Below, one piece after another: positions 59,601 through 64,000 of a stretch of 64,000 nt of DNA (its first letter is position 1; each line of letters opens with the position of its first letter). Source of the DNA: Diphasiastrum complanatum. Taxonomy: Eukaryota; Streptophyta; Lycopodiopsida; Lycopodiales; Lycopodiaceae. The position numbers were made by a program, and so were the translations under genes. Under the pieces are notes generated by a model. That model made no database searches, was not told the origin of the DNA, and was given only the letters and a program-made list of their open reading frames with translations. Where the stretch lies: NCBI GenBank assembly GCA_029204225.1, contig CM055109.1:17913590-17977589 (forward strand), written 5' to 3'.

Positions 59601-62507
59601 GGCGGAGTCTAGTTTGTCGGTGATGCTTGGACGGTTAACTCAATTCAATTGCGAAATTTCTAGAACTATGTGGTGAGCATATACTTCAAAAAGGCCAACA
59701 GACTGGAAAGTTTTCTTTTGGTAGATTGAACTTACGCTAAATTGGCTAAATTCCTTTACTAAAAGGTATGTTTTGTAATGCGTTGATGTGGGATTTTAAA
59801 ATCCACTCTTTCAGCTATTGGTTCAATGTGCATTCACTGTTAAGCATGTAGGATCACATGGTGGATTTGTGGGTCTTAGAGTTGAGATGAATATTGAAAA
59901 CTTTAAGGATAAGCTTTGTCCATGTGGATCTTTGGGATGCAGAAGATTTGAACTTTCATTCGTAATTCATGGCCTAGTTGGAAGATGGATGAACTAGCTC
60001 ATTTTGTACCTAATGTATGGATAAGCTTTGTCCATGTGGATGTTTGGGATCCAGAAGATTTTAACTCGTATTCGTAATAATGATTGGCTCTTTGTGAATC
60101 AAGTGATGGATCAGAAATATTTAACCATCAATATGATATCGAGGAGATGAAAACATGTGTAGATCAGTGCGGATTGGAATTTTCTTACTATACCAATGTG
60201 CTGTAGGAACCTTGCATCTGCATGCATGTCAGATTGTATTTCTAGAGTATCTCTTGCAGGGGAAAGGCATGCCTGCATACCAGGTTACCTATTTATTCAA
60301 GAGAAAAACGTCCTTATATTTTTTCTCTCTAAATTAGATTAACAGTCTGTGTAGACATGTTAACTGTGACCACCTAATTCATAGTCAAGTGATAGCAATG
60401 GATCAGTAGTGTCTTTAAGAGGCTGAGAAGTTTTTGCTTTAATCGTAAGAGGACCAGTGCCCCAACACTGTTTCCTTACAAAAACCAATGTACTCTAAGA
60501 ACATGTAGACTGCATACAACACTGACGAGTATTGGAGCCGGAAGTAGCTGGTGTAGGAGCTTGTGTTTCATGGATTCATCACAGTTAGCATGGAGAATAT
60601 GACCTCGTGATTTCAACACCTAGATAGCATGTGTTCTATTTAATGTGAGGATGCTATGATCGCCTGAATATTGTTTGGGCCACAGCATGTAGACATCTTT
60701 TTAGTAGTTTCTGAATGCAAGTTCAACATCTATGCTATTTTGACACAATGAAGAGTTGCACTGGGTAGCTGATTGGCTTAGTTGCCAGTTGACCCCACAG
60801 CATGATTGCTTATTATTTGAGTTCCTAGCATAGCATCATAGAGGTTCTTGTAATCTGGTTCTGCAGATGTCAAAGTTCTGTGTTATGAGCTCCATGTTAT
60901 AATGTTCTGAAAATTTTGGTCTCTGGTTTTGACAAGAGGATCTGATTTTGCTGTTGTATAGCAAGAATTCTGTAAAGTTCCCTTTTTGTTTTGTTATGAA
61001 CCTTCAAAATAGTGTTAGCTGATAGAAAGTGATCAGAATCGATACAGTATCGGGATGAAGTATCTCTTTTCCGAATGGTCTGATTGTTCAAGCTCAGCAT
61101 TCTAGGGTCCAATAAGAGAAGTAAATACTGAAACTAGTACAATCTTTTAGAATCAACTTTCTTTAATGTTATGAATTTTTTTTGTGAGCTCCATTTTCAA
61201 GTATATATATGGTATCTTAATTGCAAGGCATTGGTATCATTATATGTTATCTTGGCAGGGAACATTCATAAAAAACAACATATTGCAGTTCTCTGGATAT
61301 GTGTGGGGAGAAAATGAGGTGAGTATCCACTCATTGATGTTAAAATGCAAGGAAAGTGGTATTTAATTTGCCATAGGCAGATCATGCTAGCTAGTGAAAG
61401 AAATAAGATTGTCTTTTAATTACAGTTGTTGAATTTCAAAACATCTTAGTACATGCTTCATATTTCATAAGCTTTGAGCCGAAGCATGAACTTGGCATTT
61501 ATAGCTTGGCTTGGTAACTAAGTGGTTCATAATATTCTCAAGCTTATGGATGAGGTCAGAAAAAGAGACCGTTCTCGGACGACTCTTTTGCTGATGTCAA
61601 ATATTTTGTTTGAATCTTGTAATCAATCAATTTCAGGGCAAAAGATCATTATTGATAATGAAAAGTGTTGTTTCTTGTGATCGTATGCAATTCAATTTAT
61701 TGATAAAGAGTTTGATGATCACTTGCTTTTGCCATCTTTAGCTCTTATAGTGCTCTGATTGTTATCTATTTGTTTTCAAATGTTTAGTTTCAATCTTAAA
61801 TGCCGCAGCAGCTCTTTCTCTGCTTAGGTCACTCATTTTCCTATTTGTTATGTGCTGAACAGGAGAAAGACAAGGCAAAAGTGAAAGAGAAGCTGGACCG
61901 TTTTACCAAAGAAGGTTTAATCGCGTTTGCAAGTCTATTGGACATCAAAGTTTCTAAAACTAGTATAAAAAAGGTCATACCTATTTCTTATGTTCATCAG
62001 AAAAATGGATAGGTTGATAAAATATGCTCATAGGTTAGGTTGCTTCTGGGGAGATTAGAATGTCATCGACAGTTTTAGTATAAATTTACTGGAGACTGTG
62101 GGCCACCATTCACCACCTGTGCTCCTTATCCAATGCATTTTTCTTCTTCATGAAGCTTCTCAGGTGGGATACGATTTTGCTGATGATTGAAGGACATGCA
62201 GGAGGAGCTGATTGTGAAATTATTTGAGTTTTTAGAGTCACCTTACCAGACGACAGATGAATTGTTGGAGGAGAAGGAACAGGTAGGAGTGGATTCCCAC
62301 TTCTGAAATCGGACTTGGCATGTTGTTGCTTCATCTTGATCGATTTTACACTAGTGTTTTCTGGTTAGGTTCACAAGAAATAAAGCGACCATTGTTAGTT
62401 GCTACAATAGAACTACTGAATTTAGATCCATTTTCTTGCAGGAATTAAAGGGAAAAAAACGCAAAAGTTTAACGCCTGGAAAGCGGACTCGCGGAAGGCC
62501 ACCTAAG
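44689..62507 (+). CDS. DEK: DEK-family chromatin protein, seven exons placed, 3' end beyond the window
   Basis: Exons: 44689-45234, 46033-46066, 52010-52095, 61259-61318, 61863-61973, 62202-62282, 62442-62507; all introns are GT..AG and all junctions keep frame (328 codons so far). DEK proteins bind DNA and histones and act in chromatin structure in the nucleus. Residues 1-182 are acidic/basic low complexity with an AT-hook-like, NLS-like KKKRGRKPKG (110-119) and PSRERKSIDRFV (156-167), typical of plant DEK. The core follows: GTALKDIPN (185-193), LSKRNKADSILSSLHSLLYG (197-216), FIKNNILQFSGYVW (225-238), KVKEKLDRFTKEGLIAFASL (248-267), ELIVKLFEFLESPYQTTDEL (281-300), and a second AT-hook-like RGRPPK (323-328). 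The DEK C-terminal domain is not in the window. ATG 44689 heads the first long frame. Introns 2 and 3 carry transposons. Confidence 0.93.
45235..46032 (+). other. DEK intron 1 (798 bp)
   Basis: T-rich intron, GT at 45235, AG at 46031-46032. It contains a loose repeat in which phrases like CACTGAATGCACACATT, TCCAGAAAGCTTTT and ATAGATGATG recur about every 110-180 bp (about 45290-45870). Confidence 0.8.
46931..46950 (+). repeat. (TC)10 microsatellite in DEK intron 2
   Basis: Perfect TC tract just outside the probable left end of the minus-strand copia LTR. Confidence 0.9.
46957..50447 (-). mobile_element. Ty1/copia element in DEK intron 2, 5'-truncated
   Basis: Read on the minus strand. GAG-pre-integrase KLWHERYGHLSYKSLQVL (about 50230-50285); integrase YLMTFLDDFSRKVWVYFLKL (about 49980-50040), HTPQQNGVAERKNRSIVECA (about 49765-49825); RT GCKWVYKTKFHANGTVDKYK (about 48625-48685), YGLKQAPRAWYSRIDEYF (about 48340-48393) and CSVDDLLIT (about 48240-48265, Tyr of YVDD replaced). 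RNase H has KPNIAYADGIASQFM (about 47885-47930), SSTEAEY (about 47635-47655) and IADIFTKTL (about 47350-47375). A purine tract, AAGGGGGGG, at about 47298-47306 abuts TGTTGAAG (LTR start at 47297). The LTR probably ends near 46957. Gag, protease and 5' LTR are missing. It is the best-preserved pol in the window, though frameshifted. Confidence 0.88.
49124..49517 (-). repeat. 197-bp tandem duplication inside the copia integrase-RT linker
   Basis: 49124-49320 and 49321-49517 are head-to-tail copies; I see only about two differences (for example CAATCAAGTG versus CAATCAAGGG). 197 is not a multiple of three, so the duplication shifts the frame; the motif VRKPMCYMSSKTENRKKIL is therefore encoded twice. 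It happened after the insertion or shortly before. Confidence 0.95.
50448..51196. other. DEK intron 2, plain AT-rich stretch
   Basis: No coding sequence or repeat recognised between the broken 5' side of the copia element and the MITE. Confidence 0.5.
51205..51765. mobile_element. hAT-type MITE with 8-bp target-site duplication
   Basis: Identical AGTTCAAC octamers (51197-51204 and 51766-51773) flank a 561-bp segment that begins CATAGAA and ends TTCTATG, perfect 7-bp terminal inverted repeats. An 8-bp duplication and CA..TG ends are hallmarks of the hAT superfamily. Subterminal regions are dense in AACCG/CGGTT words in both orientations, as transposase-binding subterminal repeats often are. 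The centre (about 51397-51655) is a tandem array of the short theme ATCATCTGTGAAATCTGTC. No transposase ORF, so non-autonomous. Confidence 0.85.
51397..51655 (+). repeat. Short tandem repeat array inside the MITE
   Basis: Irregular repeats built from ATCATCTG, TGAAATCTG and TATCATCTGTCAA, periods about 9-20 bp. It makes up nearly half of the MITE. Confidence 0.85.
53047..53780 (+). mobile_element. Copia GAG-pre-integrase and integrase fragment in DEK intron 3
   Basis: A decayed copia piece: VVTEEVQERNLFRL (about 53240-53280, GAG-pre-integrase start), VIGLPSIKLELCKECAVGSF (about 53401-53460), KCVFIFEVRNLKQS (about 53490-53530), then FVKLCMANNLKREFVAPHTP and HQNGVAKWKG (about 53632-53720, the 'PHTPQQNGVAERK' integrase block). 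The segment upstream of the LPS block is duplicated in tandem (53047-53184 and 53185-53335, anchor spacing 153 bp). LTRs, RT and RNase H are not seen. Confidence 0.75.
53781..55791. other. DEK intron 3, unassigned stretch
   Basis: Many short open frames on both strands, none with a recognisable domain. It may include further decayed copia sequence next to the integrase fragment, but no motif could be named. Confidence 0.4.
55792..56219 (+). repeat. Left LTR of the chimeric element
   Basis: Starts TGTTTGGACCCC and ends TTGTAACA. It matches 59060-59506 over most of its length with indels. Confidence 0.85.
56222..56233 (+). other. Primer-binding site of the chimeric element
   Basis: TGGTATCAGAGC, complementary to the 3' end of plant initiator tRNA-Met, two bases after the LTR. 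Confidence 0.88.
56755..57450 (+). pseudogene. Gypsy-type gag of the chimeric element
   Basis: Starts at ATG 56755 and reads MLAINSLQKQILDMQARHDR (coiled-coil-like), stops at 56881, and continues FSGDNKDRFSDVVLSWLDRW and MLDSMDETWLS. After a frameshift it reads PKTWEDFCKAFKVAFL (about 57119-57166) and WPYLQQFQEVYSRFATR (about 57222-57272), then after a third shift LREDFQLEVRWNP. These blocks are the Ty3/gypsy retrotransposon Gag domain. At least two frameshifts and two stops inactivate it. Confidence 0.8.
57676..57759. repeat. 36-nt inverted repeat with poly-C spacer
   Basis: Left arm 57676-57711 and right arm 57724-57759 are reverse complements with two mismatches (34 of 36), separated by 12 C. 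Both arms read ATTGTAAGCATTGTTGTTTT outward-in. It marks the junction between the gypsy gag part and the following ORF, whose ATG (57749) lies inside the right arm. Confidence 0.92.
57749..58966 (+). CDS. 405-codon ORF of the chimeric element, copia-like N-terminus, unknown remainder
   Basis: The longest single-exon open frame in the window outside the NFD4-like gene and the microsatellites. Residues about 22-60 (GQLMHDGLDVHFKHGVCSIM, DNCIADSVKQGSLFKLDA) match the copia GAG-pre-integrase region. Residues about 125-160 (DGDLEVPPQRSSAPRRSTKA) resemble the proline/serine/arginine-rich linker after copia integrase, so integrase itself is deleted in between. The remaining 240 residues, from FTFNTFLTSMLDEPFCYEIY onward, match no domain I recognise; they are Cys-, Met- and Lys-rich and contain a short internal repeat (YEIYMRQTE / YENYMRQLE). 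No stop for 1.2 kb is notable in an otherwise broken element. Whether it is translated is unknown. Confidence 0.55.
   Translation: MLTMFNHGSTHNSVKTQVIVGQLMHDGLDVHFKHGVCSIMMNDNCIADSVKQGSLFKLDAKIAMAKEEIIHSNVSSFSHVPSSDDKMQETFLDVYTRDAWIHLASCVNESDINNLGVNDLARIEEEQQSDGDLEVPPQRSSAPRRSTKARAEPSRLTYLGKGNQGEDSQPFTFNTFLTSMLDEPFCYEIYMRQTEVCYENYMRQLEGFIKKEVEDKMCNDSFENKFLCLSDLKIFMNQLRVNWLFDQMSALGFWKSKNELITHCFEKCVFPFGEANCKLLMRISETSLKDTYIHKQVSSLMKFKITCNYKIRKIMLTFDGLWTSHSSMINLGNSSKYMFCDLDQCDFHKTWRHQISFKEKHQDQGGASFKFVHMPRHDKWTNGSMTRGKSHNMWLSKSIGQTSRG
59060..59506 (+). repeat. Right LTR of the chimeric element
   Basis: Starts TGTTAGGGACCC. The last bases read TTCGTAACG where the left LTR has TTTGTAACA. Differences and indels between the copies show an old insertion. 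No strong polypurine tract precedes it. Confidence 0.85.
59507..61258. other. DEK intron 3, distal part
   Basis: No gene. A segment of about 60 bp is present twice, 112 bp apart (from 59907 and from 60019), both reading GGATAAGCTTTGTCCATGTG. The intron ends at the acceptor 61257-61258. Confidence 0.6.
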
Positions 62508-64000
62508 GTGAGTAGGTTTCTTGTCTCAATCTTGAATTTGTGATACAACCCTTGTGTACCTGATTGCATTGACCTAGATCACTCTTGGCTCTATGGAGTG
62601 CTTAGCATGAACTCTTGGGTGCTGATCAAGATGCAGGAAAAGCAAGTACAACAATATTCGTGAAATTTGAAGTCCTTAAGAATGCAAATCAGTTGAAAGA
62701 TAACTAGTGCCTGACATAATTCATCAATGTTACCTCAAAGATTATTGACTGGAAATCTGTCTCTTGAAATGGAATGAGCCTACTATCTATGTCTTCAAAT
62801 TAACAATGTACGGCTTCTATGGGAGTTACAGTATTTTTCTGAGTAAAACAAAGTTGAATTTAAGACTTGAAATGATAGCGGCTTAGTCACAATGTCAATA
62901 ACAAAACTATTTAAAACAAAATGCATTAATATTGGAAATTCTCAAGTGTATTGACAAACAAATAACATGAGGACTGTGCTGGTGGGAAATTCAGTTAATT
63001 GTACTTCAACTAAGACTAAGCTTTCAGTCATTCATCTAACTAGCAAGGAGTCATTAAGCCTTTATTAATAGCTGATTCAGCCGTTGTAGGCCACATCTTA
63101 GGGTGAGTGGATGGAATCTCAACGAACCTACAAGTTTGCTCTGAAGGGGCTCAAATACCAAATAAAGTTGACAAAAGTCACTAATTAATGCTTTATGGCA
63201 AATAATGGGCCTGCCTTGGACCCTAATGACAAACAATAGCTTAGGACAAGTGGTGTCATCTAGAATTTTCCCTCAGAAAATACTGTTGTTAGTGCTTTAT
63301 GAACAAAGGAAATAGAAATGTTGCAAAACTGCAAATGGTTCTGCCAATTTGATGTCAAAGGAGATGTCCCAAAAGAACATGAATCCATTGACTAATGAAT
63401 ATTGTAGAAGTTGCCAATTTGTTAATATGTAAGTAGGTGCTCAAAAAACTGACACCATGTCTGGCTAAGTGCTATCTGCACACTGCTATACGAATGCCAT
63501 CTGAATCTGAATATATGGTAGTGTGGAGTCAAATCATACCCTATTCAGCATAGAGGTATATGAGTGAATGATGAATACTACAGAATAGCTGCAACATGAA
63601 TGGCATGCCGGAAAATGGTAAAATCGTTGTTGGATAGGGTAGTTGCTGGAGAATAAGATGTGTAAGCGAACAAGCTATACCCTTGAAACAGCAATGCTCC
63701 TTGAGATAGATATGACCTTGATGGACCTGTGCCATAAATTGTGATACTACTACACAGCCTGAACAGAGTCCCAATTGAAATATATCGTACGAGTAATGTA
63801 TGCTTTGTGAATGTTAGGTGAGAATGCCCAATAACCTCACAGAACAAGGTCATGCACCAGAATTTGTAAATACTCTTTGCAATGAAGCCATCCTCTTTGT
63901 AATTGTGTATCCTCTATTTTTCAATGAAGGCAATGATACTTTCTGAGATAAAGGCCATCCTCTAGGTCACTTTTCTGCTCAGCTGAAGCGATTGTGCAAT
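62508..64000 (+). other. DEK intron 7, running off the window
   Basis: Begins with a good donor (AAG|GTGAGT). No further exon with DEK C-terminal domain similarity was found up to 64000, so the intron is at least 1.49 kb. Confidence 0.65.

Noticed and set aside
60155-60337. Candidate missing DEK exon (LHLHACQIVFLEYLLQGKG)
   Set aside because: Weak resemblance and wrong phase. The exon at 52010-52095 fits the DEK core, has correct splice sites and completes a split Val codon with exon 2.

Overview
This window is nuclear DNA from a land plant. Two multi-exon plant genes with GT..AG introns lie on the + strand in a sea of decayed Ty1/copia and Ty3/gypsy retrotransposons, microsatellites and AT-rich spacer. 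Several introns are kilobases long and filled with transposons, which suggests a large-genome lineage (gymnosperm, fern or similar) rather than a compact angiosperm. The species cannot be named from the sequence.

Layout. 1-2.0 kb: a Ty3/gypsy RT-RNase H remnant, then an opposite-strand copia remnant. 5.86-10.88 kb: an intact two-exon gene for an NFD4/nodulin-like major facilitator protein (about 613 aa); its 3.2 kb intron holds a LINE RT remnant and two (CT)n tracts, one starting right at the splice donor. 15.0-29.3 kb: a transposon cluster with a copia integrase piece, a minus-strand copia, an LTR-bounded copia (element A) with a second copia nested in its gag and a 60-bp SINE-like insertion with 14-bp target duplications, then a minus-strand copia (element C). 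33.0-39.2 kb: a copia 5' fragment; a 4.4 kb structure with about 0.7 kb inverted arms capped by (CT)61 and (TG)13(AG)175, enclosing a 69-bp minisatellite; then a deleted copia (element D). 41.4-44.2 kb: decayed tandem repeats.

44.69 kb to beyond 62.5 kb: a DEK-family chromatin protein gene. Seven exons can be placed by splice sites and reading phase, covering the acidic/basic N-terminus, the conserved DEK core and a second AT-hook-like motif; the C-terminus is outside the window. Intron 2 (5.9 kb) carries a 5'-truncated copia and a 561-bp hAT-type MITE with perfect 8-bp target duplications. Intron 3 (9.2 kb) carries a copia fragment and a chimeric gypsy-LTR element whose interior switches from gypsy-type gag to a copia-like ORF at a 36-nt inverted repeat with a poly-C loop.

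The two host genes show no functional link: one is a membrane transporter-like protein, the other a nuclear chromatin protein. A recurrent theme is that the copia copies have lost internal pol segments, often the RT catalytic block and RNase H, while keeping gag/protease and the pol C-terminus. They read as deletion derivatives rather than whole elements. No operons, CRISPR arrays, rRNA or convincing tRNA genes were seen.
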